Below are positions 50,251 through 58,459 of a stretch of 64,000 nt of DNA, in pieces. Numbering within the stretch: position 1 is the first letter of the stretch; each line of letters begins with the position of its first letter. A program made the position numbers and the translations under genes. The notes under the pieces were generated by a model, which made no database searches, was not told where the DNA came from, and was given only the letters and a program-made list of their open reading frames with translations. Where the stretch lies: the NCBI RefSeq assembly GCF_030732095.1, contig NZ_JAVAMQ010000011.1:78345-142344 (forward strand), written 5' to 3'. This DNA is from Paracoccus spongiarum. GTDB lineage: Bacteria; Pseudomonadota; Alphaproteobacteria; Rhodobacterales; Rhodobacteraceae.

Positions 50251-51456
50251 TCAGTTCCTTCCGGCAGGGTGGCTGGCGGGGGGAAGGCTGATCGTCCTGC
50301 GGATGCCGTCGCGGGCAAAGAAGGCCACGCGATCCTCGTCCAGCGCGATGCCAAGGCCCGGACCGGCGGGCACCGCCAGTTCGAAGTCGCTGTAGTCCAG
50401 CGGCTCGGCCAGGATCTCTTCGGTCAGCAGCAGCGGGCCGAACAGTTCGGTGCCCCATTGCAGGTTGGCGAAGGTGGCGAAGGCATGGGCCGAGACGACC
50501 GTGCCGACCGCGCCCTCCAGCATGGTGCCGCCGTAAAGCCCGATCCCCGCCGCATCTGCGATCGCCGCGACCCTCAACGCGTTGAAGGCGCCGCCGCTTT
50601 GTTCCAGCTTGACGGCGAAGACGTCGGCGCCCTGGAGACGCGCCAGGTCGAAGGCGCTTTCGGGGCCGGTCAGCGATTCATCGGCCATCAGCGCGACACC
50701 GAAGCGGCGCATCAGCCGGCTTAGCGCCGCGGCGCCGGGCACCGGCTGCTCGACCAGCTCGCAGCCGGCATCGGCCAGCGCGGCCATGCCACGCTCGGCC
50801 TCGGTCTCGGACCAGGCCATGTTCACATCAACGCGCACCGCGCCCCGCTCGCCCAGCGCGGTCTTGATCGCAGCCACATGGGCGATGTCGTCGCGCAGGG
50901 CGCGGGCGCCGATCTTCAGCTTGAAGATCCGGTGCCGGCGCAGCGCCAGCATCTCTTCGGCCTCGGCGATGTCTCGCGCGGTGTCGCCCGAGGCCAGCGT
51001 CCAGGCGACCGGCAGGCGGTCGCGGCGCCGCCCGCCCAGCAATTCGCTGACCGGCAGGCCGAGGCGCTTGCCCTGCGCGTCCAGCAGCGCGGTTTCGACC
51101 GCCGATTTGGCAAAGCGGTTGTCGCGAACCATCTTGCCCAGCCGTGCCATCAGGGCCTGCACGCGGGTCGCATCCTGCCCGATCATCACCGGCGCGAACC
51201 AGGTGTCGATGTTGGTCTTCATGCTTTCGGGGCTTTCGCCGCCATAGGCGAGCCCGCCGATGGTGGTGCATTCGCCGATGCCGGTGATGCCGTCGCTGCA
51301 CTGGATGCGGACGAGGGTCAGCACCTGTCCGGTCATGGTCGCGACCGACAGCTTGTGCGGCCGGATCGTCGGCAGGTCGAGGATCACCGTGTCGATGCGC
51401 GTCACGACGGGCGCGGCGATCGACGTGGTGGCGAGGGGGGCGAATGACTGGTTCAT
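50251..51456 (-). CDS. catB: Muconate cycloisomerase
   Basis: 401 aa from the ATG at 51456 (an in-frame ATG at 51477 is possible). Enolase superfamily landmarks: TIGGLAYGGESPESMKTNI, the acid/base Lys pair in RIFKLKIGA, metal ligands in VRVDVNMAWSE, ELVEQPVPG and ALMADESLTG, then FAVKLEQSGG. It cyclises cis,cis-muconate to muconolactone. It is the first gene of the nine-gene operon, with the LysR operator 58 bases upstream of its start. Confidence 0.95.
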   Translation of the reverse strand: MNQSFAPLATTSIAAPVVTRIDTVILDLPTIRPHKLSVATMTGQVLTLVRIQCSDGITGIGECTTIGGLAYGGESPESMKTNIDTWFAPVMIGQDATRVQALMARLGKMVRDNRFAKSAVETALLDAQGKRLGLPVSELLGGRRRDRLPVAWTLASGDTARDIAEAEEMLALRRHRIFKLKIGARALRDDIAHVAAIKTALGERGAVRVDVNMAWSETEAERGMAALADAGCELVEQPVPGAAALSRLMRRFGVALMADESLTGPESAFDLARLQGADVFAVKLEQSGGAFNALRVAAIADAAGIGLYGGTMLEGAVGTVVSAHAFATFANLQWGTELFGPLLLTEEILAEPLDYSDFELAVPAGPGLGIALDEDRVAFFARDGIRRTISLPPASHPAGRN

Positions 51457-51513
51457 GGGCACAAGATGCCCGAACACCGCCCCGCCAGTCCAAGATCATT
51501 TGCGTTTACAACG

Positions 51514-51528
51514 ATACCCGCAAGGTAT
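51514..51528. promoter_or_regulatory. Perfect BenM/CatM-type LysR operator (ATAC-N7-GTAT)
   Basis: ATACCCGCAAGGTAT: both half-sites match the ATAC-N7-GTAT consensus of the Acinetobacter BenM/CatM regulators exactly. It lies in the 182-base gap between the divergent catB and lysR starts, 58 bases from catB and 111 from lysR. Control of both directions is expected, with cis,cis-muconate (and benzoate, for BenM) as candidate effectors. Confidence 0.85.
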
Positions 51529-51638
51529 TATGACGAGGAACAATCAAAGTTTCATGGCCTTGCACAGCCGCGACCGTCTGAAAAAGGTGGTGACGGCGGC
51601 CATGCGGGAGGATTGGCCGACGCGGCAGGAGGGCCGGA

Positions 51639-52577
51639 ATGGATCTGCGCCAGCTTCGCTATTTCGTGGCCGTCGCGCGCGAGCGGAACTTCACCCGCGC
51701 CGCCGAGAGGCTGAACATCGCCCAGCCGCCGCTGAGCCGGCAGATCCAGCTGCTGGAGGAGGAACTGGGCGTCACCCTGATCCTGCGCACGAGCCGGCCG
51801 ATCCGGCTGACCGATGCGGGGCGGCTGTTCCATGAACAGGCGCTGCAGGTGCTGGGCCGGGTCGACCAGATGAAGGATGCCACGCGTCGGGTGGGCATGA
51901 ACCGCAACCGCGTGCTGTCGATCGGCTTCGTCGCCTCGACGCTGTATGGCGGGCTGCCGGTGCTGGTCAGGAAGCTGCGCCAAAGCGCGCCGGAACTGGA
52001 CATCCAGCTGATCGAGCTGCTGTCGATCCAGCAGATCCCGGCCCTGAAGGAGGGGCGGATCGACGTCGGCTTCGGCCGCCTGAGGCACAGCGATCCGAAC
52101 ACCGTCAGCACCGTGCTGCGGCAGGAACGGCTTGTCGCGGCCGTGCCGCTGGACACCCCGCTGGCGCGCGAGGAGGGTCCGCTGCCGCTGTCGGCGATCG
52201 CGGGGCACAAGCTGATCGTCTATCCCAAGGAACCGCGCCCCAGCTATGCCGACCAGGTGCTGGCGCTGCTGGAGGACAGCGACGTGCGCCCGGCCGAGGT
52301 GATGGATGTGCGCGAGATCCAGACCGCGCTTGGCCTTGTCGCAGCCGATTCGGGGCTGTGCATCATCCCCTCGTCGGCGCGGCAGATGCGGTCGGACGTG
52401 CGCTATCGGGTGATCGACGATCCGCGCGCCATCTCGCCGGTCATCATGAACCATCGGGCGGGCGACGCCTCGCGCTATATCGACCTGATCCGCAGGCTGA
52501 TCGCCGACATGTATGCGGAAAACCCGCCCTGGCTGCACGCCAACAACATCGTCCCCGACCAGCAGGCCGACGGGTGA
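51639..52577 (+). CDS. catR: LysR-type regulator of the cat-ben operon (CatR/BenM-like)
   Basis: 312 aa. The N-terminal HTH (LRQLRYFVAVARERNFTRAA, ERLNIAQPPLSRQIQLLEEE) and a C-terminal effector domain (VLSIGFVASTLYGGLPVLVR, DIQLIELLSIQQIPALKEG, RIDVGFGRL) match the BenM/CatM/CatR branch. It is divergent from catB, with a perfect operator between them. The regulators of this branch respond to cis,cis-muconate; benzoate is a second possibility. Confidence 0.9.
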   Translation: MDLRQLRYFVAVARERNFTRAAERLNIAQPPLSRQIQLLEEELGVTLILRTSRPIRLTDAGRLFHEQALQVLGRVDQMKDATRRVGMNRNRVLSIGFVASTLYGGLPVLVRKLRQSAPELDIQLIELLSIQQIPALKEGRIDVGFGRLRHSDPNTVSTVLRQERLVAAVPLDTPLAREEGPLPLSAIAGHKLIVYPKEPRPSYADQVLALLEDSDVRPAEVMDVREIQTALGLVAADSGLCIIPSSARQMRSDVRYRVIDDPRAISPVIMNHRAGDASRYIDLIRRLIADMYAENPPWLHANNIVPDQQADG

Positions 52578-52603
52578 AGGCCCGCCGGCTGTCCGGGCCG
52601 GGG

Positions 52604-53386
52604 TCAGTCGGCGGGCAGCCGGAACCCGGCCTCCTGCATCAGCCGGTCGGAATTCGCCTCGATCTCGGCGCGCAGGCGGGGCATGAAGGCCTCGCGCGGC
52701 ATCTCGGGCGGGATGGCCGGCAGGAACTCGACCACGGCGCGGCCCGGCCGGACGCCCCAGCCCTTGCGCGGCCAGAACAGCCCCGCATTGACCGCGACCG
52801 GCACCACCGGCAGGCGCGTCGCCAGGCGCAGCGTGCCGACGCCATGCTTGTAGTCGCGATGCTCGCCGGGCCGTGTGCGGGTGCCTTCGGGATAGATGAT
52901 GAGCTGGCCCAGCCCCTCGTCCGAGGCGAGCCGCTGATTGACCTGCTTGGCGATGGCGCGCAGCGCGTCGCGGCCGCGCGACCGGTCGATCGGGATGCAG
53001 CCGATCTTCCAGGCATACCAGCCCATCACCGGCACGCGCATCACCTCGCGCTTCATGATGAAGGCCCGCTGCGGCAGCGCATTGGCGATCACGAGGATGT
53101 CGAGGAAGCACTGGTGCTTGGCCGCGACGATGCAATCGCCCTCGGGCGGGGTGCCGCGGATCTCGCAGTGGACGCGCAGATGCAACCGCGCCGCCCACAG
53201 CATGTAGCCGATCCAGCGGGTCGCGATCCCGTTCGCGGCCGGGCGGCCGCGCAGCGCCACCCAGGGCAGCCCGACCAGCCCGATCAGCAGCGTCGCCAGC
53301 CCGGCATGCACATAGAACAGCAGGTTCTGGAGATATTGCCACGGCCCCAGCGGCCCCGGCACCGCCGAGCAGGACCGCCCGCTCAT
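52604..53386 (-). CDS. plsC: 1-acyl-sn-glycerol-3-phosphate acyltransferase (PlsC family)
   Basis: 260 aa from the ATG at 53386, overlapping the ftsX end by 4 bases. One N-terminal membrane helix (VHAGLATLLIGLVGLP), the catalytic HX4D in VAAKHQCFLDILVI, CIPIDRSRG and the EGTRTRPGEHRDYK phosphate-binding motif. It acylates lysophosphatidate in the inner membrane. Coupling to ftsEX suggests co-expression of phospholipid synthesis with division. Confidence 0.92.
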   Translation of the reverse strand: MSGRSCSAVPGPLGPWQYLQNLLFYVHAGLATLLIGLVGLPWVALRGRPAANGIATRWIGYMLWAARLHLRVHCEIRGTPPEGDCIVAAKHQCFLDILVIANALPQRAFIMKREVMRVPVMGWYAWKIGCIPIDRSRGRDALRAIAKQVNQRLASDEGLGQLIIYPEGTRTRPGEHRDYKHGVGTLRLATRLPVVPVAVNAGLFWPRKGWGVRPGRAVVEFLPAIPPEMPREAFMPRLRAEIEANSDRLMQEAGFRLPAD

Positions 53387-54312
53387 CGCACCGCGCCCAG
53401 CATCTTCAGCGCGGCCCAGCGGGTCGCCAGAAAGCCCACGCCCGCGGCGACGACCGGGATCAGCAGCGGCAGCAGCCAGCCCCAGCCGCGAAAGCCGAGG
53501 CCGGTCAGGAACCCGCCGGCCGCGCTGGCATCGGGCAGCAGCGCCACCGCCGCCATGCCCAGAAGCGTGCCGGCAGCCGCGCCGATGGCCGCGCGATGGG
53601 TAAAGCGGCGCACGAAGGCGGCGGCAATGGTCAGGTCGCGCGCCCCGATCAGCCGCAGCACCCGGATCACCTGGCCGTTGGCGGCCAGCGCGGCCTTCGC
53701 GGCCAGCGCGATCATGGCCCCCGCCGTCGCCGCGATCAGCAGCAGCGAGACCGCGCCCAGAAGCCGCACCCCCCGCGCCGCCGAGACCAAGGGCCGCCGC
53801 CACTGGCTGTGATCGTCCAGCACCGCGCCCGGCGCCTCGGCCTCGAGCCGCAGCCGCAGCCCCTCGGCGTCGAAATCGTCACTGGCGATCGGCAGGTCGA
53901 TCAGGGCCGGCACCGGCAAGGCGTCGACGGGCATGTCGGGGCCGAACCACGGCGCCAGCAGCCGCGCCACCTCGTCCTCGGGCAGCAGTTGCGGCTCGCC
54001 CACGCCCGGGGTGGTCAGCAGGATCTGCATCGCCGCCTGCGTCCGTGACGCCTGCTCGGCCGAGGGGGCGCTGACCCGCACCGTCACCGACTGCGCCAGT
54101 TCCGCCGACCAGCGTTCGGCCAGCCGGCCGGTCGCCAGCGCCAGCGCCAGCGCGAAGACCGCAAGGAAGGCCATCGCCGCCGCCGCGAACAGGGTCAGCT
54201 GCGCGGTGAAGCCGGTCGGCGGGACGATGCGCTCACCAGCGCCGCCATCGCGTCCGACCAGCCCCTCCCACAGCGCCCGCAGCCTCAGCGCCTTCAGATC
54301 CGCACGCCTCAC
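53383..54312 (-). CDS. ftsX: Cell division protein FtsX
   Basis: 309 aa with four transmembrane segments: one after residue ~37 (LTLFAAAAMAFLAVFALALA), an external domain of about 110 residues (SVTVRVSAPSAEQA...VPALIDLPI), then three C-terminal helices. IRVLRLIGARDLTIAAAFVR is the FtsX/ABC-permease motif. With FtsE it transmits ATP hydrolysis to periplasmic amidase activation. ATGA overlap with ftsE. Confidence 0.9.
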   Translation of the reverse strand: MRRADLKALRLRALWEGLVGRDGGAGERIVPPTGFTAQLTLFAAAAMAFLAVFALALALATGRLAERWSAELAQSVTVRVSAPSAEQASRTQAAMQILLTTPGVGEPQLLPEDEVARLLAPWFGPDMPVDALPVPALIDLPIASDDFDAEGLRLRLEAEAPGAVLDDHSQWRRPLVSAARGVRLLGAVSLLLIAATAGAMIALAAKAALAANGQVIRVLRLIGARDLTIAAAFVRRFTHRAAIGAAAGTLLGMAAVALLPDASAAGGFLTGLGFRGWGWLLPLLIPVVAAGVGFLATRWAALKMLGAVR

Positions 54313-54983
54313 AGGTCCGCCCCCGCCAGTTGCAACCCGCCATTCGCGATCCGCAGCACCCGCGCCGCGACCTGCGCCTTGGCGGCGCGGATCAGGTTCA
54401 GGTCATGGGTCGCGACCAGCACGGTCTTGCCCGATTTGTTCAGCTCGATCAGCAATTGCATCAGCCGCATCGACATGTCCCAGTCCAGATTTCCGGTCGG
54501 CTCGTCGGCCAGCACCAAGTCGGGCGACAGGATCACCGCCCGCGCCAGCGCCGCCCGCTGACGCTCTCCGCCCGACAGCGAGGGCGGCAGGGCGCGGGCC
54601 TGCGGGCCAAGCTGCACCCAGCCCAGCAGGTCGCGCAGGGCCGTCATGTCGACCGCATGCCCCGACACCGTCAGCGGCAGCGCGACGTTCTCGGCGACCG
54701 GCAGATGGTCGAGGAACTGCGTGTCCTGATGCACCACCCCGACCCGCCGCCGAAGCCCGGCAATGTCGTCGCGCCCCAGCCCGCGCAGGTCCTGCCCGAA
54801 GGCGATAACCCGCCCCGAGGTCGGCAGCAGATCGGCATAAAGCAGCCGCAGCAGCGTCGTCTTGCCCGCGCCCGAGGGACCGGTCAGGAAATGGAACATG
54901 CCCTTCTGCAGGCTCAGCGTCATGTTCGACAACAGCTCGGCACCCTCGTGATAGCCAAAGCCCGCATCCTGCAACTCGATCAC
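54309..54983 (-). CDS. ftsE: Cell division ATP-binding protein FtsE
   Basis: 224 aa starting at GTG 54983. Walker A LTGPSGAGKTTLLRLLYADL, signature LSGGERQRAALARAVILSPD, Walker B LVLADEPTGNLDWDMSMRLM. The segment VGVVHQDTQFLDHLPVAENV is the FtsE Q-loop pattern. The longer in-frame start at 55484 overlaps the zinc-ribbon gene and is rejected. It lies 93 bases from the divergent zinc-ribbon gene. Confidence 0.93.
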   Translation of the reverse strand: MIELQDAGFGYHEGAELLSNMTLSLQKGMFHFLTGPSGAGKTTLLRLLYADLLPTSGRVIAFGQDLRGLGRDDIAGLRRRVGVVHQDTQFLDHLPVAENVALPLTVSGHAVDMTALRDLLGWVQLGPQARALPPSLSGGERQRAALARAVILSPDLVLADEPTGNLDWDMSMRLMQLLIELNKSGKTVLVATHDLNLIRAAKAQVAARVLRIANGGLQLAGADL

Positions 54984-55076
54984 GCCCCGCCCTTTCGTTC
55001 CGGCTTTTTCGTCCCGGCGCTTGGAAGCCGGACCCGCGCTTGATAGAACAGCCACAAGGCGAATGCGAGGGTGGGG

Positions 55077-55883
55077 ATGGGCGAATTGAGATTGATCTGT
55101 CCGCGCTGCGGCGTCGAATACCTGCTGCCGGCCGAGGCGATTCCGCCGGCCGGACGCGAGGTCGAATGCACGGCCTGCGGGCGGATCTGGCACGCCCGCC
55201 GTGACGGATCGGGAACCCCGCCGCCCGAGCCGCCGCGCCCGCTGCGGATCATTCACGAGGCGCCTGCCCCGGTTCCCGCCGCCGCCCCGCTCAGCCGCAA
55301 GCTGCCCGACAGCGTGCTGGACATCCTGCGCGACGAGGTCGAGCATGAGCGCCGCGCCCGGATGGCCGAGGACGAGGCTTTCGGGCGCAGCGGCGCGACG
55401 CCCGTCCCCGCACGCGGGGTGATCGGCGCCTCGGTCGAGCCCGACTGGCCCGCGACCACCGTCACCGGCACGCAGGACGCCCACGCCGCACAGCTCCCAA
55501 CCGCGCAGGCCCCCACCGGGCAGGCACCCGGGACGGAATCACCCGCGCCTGCGCCGCGCCCCGCGGCCGTCACGGCGCAGGCGACACCGGTGCGGACGAT
55601 CACGCCCGAGCCGCATCCCAGCGGGCAGATGCCGCCCGTCGCCGTGGCACAGCCGGCCGTGGCCACAGCCCCCGCGCCTGCCCGCCTCGACACGGCGGGC
55701 GCCTACCGCATGGGCCTTGGGCTTGCCGCGATGCTTTCTGCCGCCTGCCTCGCCCTCTACATCATGGCGCCGGGCCTCGCCCAGACCGGCCCGGCGGGCG
55801 CTGCGTTGATGGAGTTGCGCGACATGGTCGATGCGGGCCGCCTCTGGCTGCACGGCCGGATCGGCGGCGCAACGGCAGGCTAG
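55077..55883 (+). CDS. Zinc-ribbon membrane protein (MJ0042 family)
   Basis: 268 aa from the ATG at 55077, preferred over the GTG at 55071 because GCGAGG sits at ribosome-binding distance. An N-terminal zinc ribbon (ICPRCGVEYLLPA...CTACGRIWHA, two CxxC) is followed by a long Pro/Ala-rich linker and a single transmembrane helix (LGLAAMLSAACLALYIMAPG). Family members are annotated as zinc-ribbon domain-containing proteins without known function. It is divergent from ftsE-ftsX, which may point to an envelope role. Confidence 0.8.
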   Translation: MGELRLICPRCGVEYLLPAEAIPPAGREVECTACGRIWHARRDGSGTPPPEPPRPLRIIHEAPAPVPAAAPLSRKLPDSVLDILRDEVEHERRARMAEDEAFGRSGATPVPARGVIGASVEPDWPATTVTGTQDAHAAQLPTAQAPTGQAPGTESPAPAPRPAAVTAQATPVRTITPEPHPSGQMPPVAVAQPAVATAPAPARLDTAGAYRMGLGLAAMLSAACLALYIMAPGLAQTGPAGAALMELRDMVDAGRLWLHGRIGGATAG

Positions 55884-55909
55884 GCGGCCGGCGCCACCCC
55901 GGCCGCGCC

Positions 55910-58459
55910 TCAGAACCGGTCCAGAAGCCGGCCCAGATAGTCGCGCTCGTCCTCGGGGCGTTCGCGCTGGCCGCTGCGACGGCGGATCTCGTCCAGCAGG
56001 TCGCGGGCGCGCTGCGCGGGGTCGGCCCCTTCGGCCAGCGGATCGTTCAGGGGGATCATGTTGCCGTTGCCATCCAGCTGTCGCCCGAGGGGGTCCAGCA
56101 TCGGGCGGCGGTCGCGGGTCGCGCCGTCCGCGCCGGCACGGTTGCCCTGACCGGGCTGGCCCTCGGGCTCGTCGCCCTCCTGTCCGGGCTGCTGGCCCTG
56201 CTCGGCCTGCCGGCCCTGCTCGCCCAGCATGTCCGACAGCGCCCGCATCCCCTCGCGCATGGACTGGATGGCGTCCGCCTGATCCTGCAGCGCGCCGCCG
56301 GTATCGCCGTCGCGCAGCGCCTGTTCGGCGTGCTCCATCGCGCGGCCGGCCTCGTCGAGATTGCGCCGCGCCTGATCGCCCTGCTCCGAGCCCTGCCCCG
56401 GCAGCATCCCGCGCTGCTGGCCCAGCTGCTCGCGCAGGTCGCGCTGTCGCTGCGCAAGGTCGCCGGCATTGCCCGAGGGCTGCCCGTCCCGCCCCTCGCC
56501 GAACTGCTCCTGCATGTCGCGGAACGCCTCGTCAGACAGCCGCTGCTGCTCGCGCAGCGTGTCGGCCAGCCGATTCATCGAGGGATCGCCCTCGCCGCCC
56601 TGCTGGCCCTCGCCGCCCTGACCCTGCGTGACCTGCAAGTTCTCCATCATCCGGTTGAACTGTTCCAGCAATTGCTGGGCCTCGGCCATACGGCCCTCGT
56701 TCATCAGCCGCTGGATCTCGTCCATCATCTGCTGGATCTGGTCGCCGGTGATCTGCTGGCCCTGCTGGTTGCGCGAAAATCGTTCGGCCGGGTCCTGCCG
56801 GCCTTGTTCCGCCAGCATCCGCGTATAGGCGTCGGTCGCCTCGCGCAACTCGTCCATCAGCCGCTGGATCTCGTCGGGGCTGGCACCGTTGCGGATCGCC
56901 TCGGACAGCTTTTCCTGCGCCTGCTTCATGCGCTCCAGCGCGTCGGCCAGCCCGCCATCCTCCAGCTGGATCGCCGCCGCCCACAGCGCCTCGGCCAGCT
57001 TGTCGCGGGCCTCGACCGACAGGCCGCCGCCCTCCAGCACACCGACCGCGCCGCGCAGGTCGCGATACAGATCGTCGGTGACGAAACCCTCCGGCCGCCA
57101 GGTGATCGCGCGCAGGATCTCGGCGCTGCGGGCGGCATTCTCGCGCGACCACAGCAGGTCCCGGCGCAGCTCGATCAGGGCGGCGGCGCGCGGCTCGAAG
57201 AAGCGCCGGCCCGGCAGCACCACCCGCATCGGCGCGGCGCTGCCAGTCTGGTCGATGCCGTCCACCGCCTCGAGGACCAGCGCCACCGGCAGGTTGGCCC
57301 AGGGATGGCGGGCCAGATCCTCGACCAGCTGGCCGCTGACCGCACGCCGCGCCCCGCCGCGCGGCAGGGGCAGCGCCAGATCGACCGCCTCGCGCGGCTC
57401 GGGCGGCACGGCGAGACCGAAGCGCCGGTCGACCGAGGCAAGGTCAAGGTCGATGCGCGCGCGGCCAGCCATCACGCCGTGATCGTCCTCGGCCACGAAA
57501 TCCTGCACCAGTCGGCCGTCGGCGCGCCGGGTCGGCGCCGCGCCGGCCCGGATCACCGGCGCCAGATCGGGCAGCACGCTGACCGCGATGCGCCGCCCCG
57601 CAACCTCGATCGCGCCCGAGCGCTCGGCCCGGAAACCGGGTGCCTGAGGGTCCTCGCCCACTGCGCCGCCGACATCCTGCACGACCGACAGCCCCTCGCC
57701 GTAAAGGCGGAAACTGACGGCGCTGCCCTTTGGCAACTCAAGCGCCTCGCCCTCGGCGAGGGCGTTCAGATAGATCGTCGGCCGGCGCGTATAGGCGGGC
57801 GGCGTGGCCCAGCCCTCCCAGCTGGGCCCGGCCGGAGACTCGGCCTCGGCCAGCGGCCGTCCGACGGTGGCGGCGATCGCCTCGATCCCCTGCCCCAGCT
57901 GCCCCGCGCCGCCGAAGATCAGCGCCATCACCAGCGCCAGAAGCCCGGCCAGCCGCAGCGCATAGGGATCGCGCGGCGCAAGATCGGCCCTGGGCGGCAC
58001 GGCCCGGGCGGTCGCCGCCCGGCCCTGCATCTGCGCCAGATGCGCCTGCCACAGCGCGCCCTCGCCGCCGATCGCGGCGCGGTCGGCAAGCGCCGCCAGC
58101 GGCCGGCCCGGCAGGGTCCGGTCCAGCCGCGCGACCGCCTCGCCGCCCCGCACCCGCCGATAGCGCAGCCCGCCCCGGATCGCCGCAGCGACCAGCGCGA
58201 CCAGGCCCGCACCCACAAGCCAGGGCAGCAGCGCGGGGGGCACCGCCACCGCACCGCCCAGCGCCAGCGCCGCAAAGATCAGGCAGGCCAGCGCGGCCAG
58301 CGGCCAGAAGGCACGGGCCGCCCGTTCCCAGATCATCCCCCAGCGCGTAAGCCGCAGCGCGCGGAGGATGCCCCTTTGCCTTGGTCCGTAAATATCCCGG
58401 GGGTCCGGGGGCAGCGCCCCCGGCCTCGAGGTCGCATCCGCGTGCCGCGTCAAAGCCAT
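55910..58459 (-). CDS. TIGR02302/DUF4175 family large membrane protein
   Basis: 849 aa. Two N-terminal hydrophobic segments (WPLAALACLIFAALALGGAV and LLPWLVGAGLVALVAAAI) and another near residue 170 precede a periplasmic-like region and a Gln/Glu/Met-rich C-terminal half (LMDELREATDAYTRMLAEQG, QMMDEIQRLMNEGRMAEAQ), probably a long coiled coil. The function is unknown; the family is nearly universal beside lysA in Rhodobacteraceae. The start is uncertain: ATG 58459 overlaps lysA by 10 bases but makes residues ~10-30 come from a copy of the intergenic repeat; the next Met is at 58336 (residue 42). Confidence 0.82.
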   Translation of the reverse strand: MALTRHADATSRPGALPPDPRDIYGPRQRGILRALRLTRWGMIWERAARAFWPLAALACLIFAALALGGAVAVPPALLPWLVGAGLVALVAAAIRGGLRYRRVRGGEAVARLDRTLPGRPLAALADRAAIGGEGALWQAHLAQMQGRAATARAVPPRADLAPRDPYALRLAGLLALVMALIFGGAGQLGQGIEAIAATVGRPLAEAESPAGPSWEGWATPPAYTRRPTIYLNALAEGEALELPKGSAVSFRLYGEGLSVVQDVGGAVGEDPQAPGFRAERSGAIEVAGRRIAVSVLPDLAPVIRAGAAPTRRADGRLVQDFVAEDDHGVMAGRARIDLDLASVDRRFGLAVPPEPREAVDLALPLPRGGARRAVSGQLVEDLARHPWANLPVALVLEAVDGIDQTGSAAPMRVVLPGRRFFEPRAAALIELRRDLLWSRENAARSAEILRAITWRPEGFVTDDLYRDLRGAVGVLEGGGLSVEARDKLAEALWAAAIQLEDGGLADALERMKQAQEKLSEAIRNGASPDEIQRLMDELREATDAYTRMLAEQGRQDPAERFSRNQQGQQITGDQIQQMMDEIQRLMNEGRMAEAQQLLEQFNRMMENLQVTQGQGGEGQQGGEGDPSMNRLADTLREQQRLSDEAFRDMQEQFGEGRDGQPSGNAGDLAQRQRDLREQLGQQRGMLPGQGSEQGDQARRNLDEAGRAMEHAEQALRDGDTGGALQDQADAIQSMREGMRALSDMLGEQGRQAEQGQQPGQEGDEPEGQPGQGNRAGADGATRDRRPMLDPLGRQLDGNGNMIPLNDPLAEGADPAQRARDLLDEIRRRSGQRERPEDERDYLGRLLDRF
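58372..58430 (-). repeat. GC-rich palindromic element, copy 2, inside the TIGR02302 5' end
   Basis: Read on the minus strand it has GGGGGCGCTGCCCCC, then GGACCCCC, GGATATTT and GGCAAAGG in the same order as the copy at 17516-17574. It overlaps the annotated 5' coding region of the TIGR02302 gene just after lysA. It may have been read into the protein, or the true start is downstream. Confidence 0.75.
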
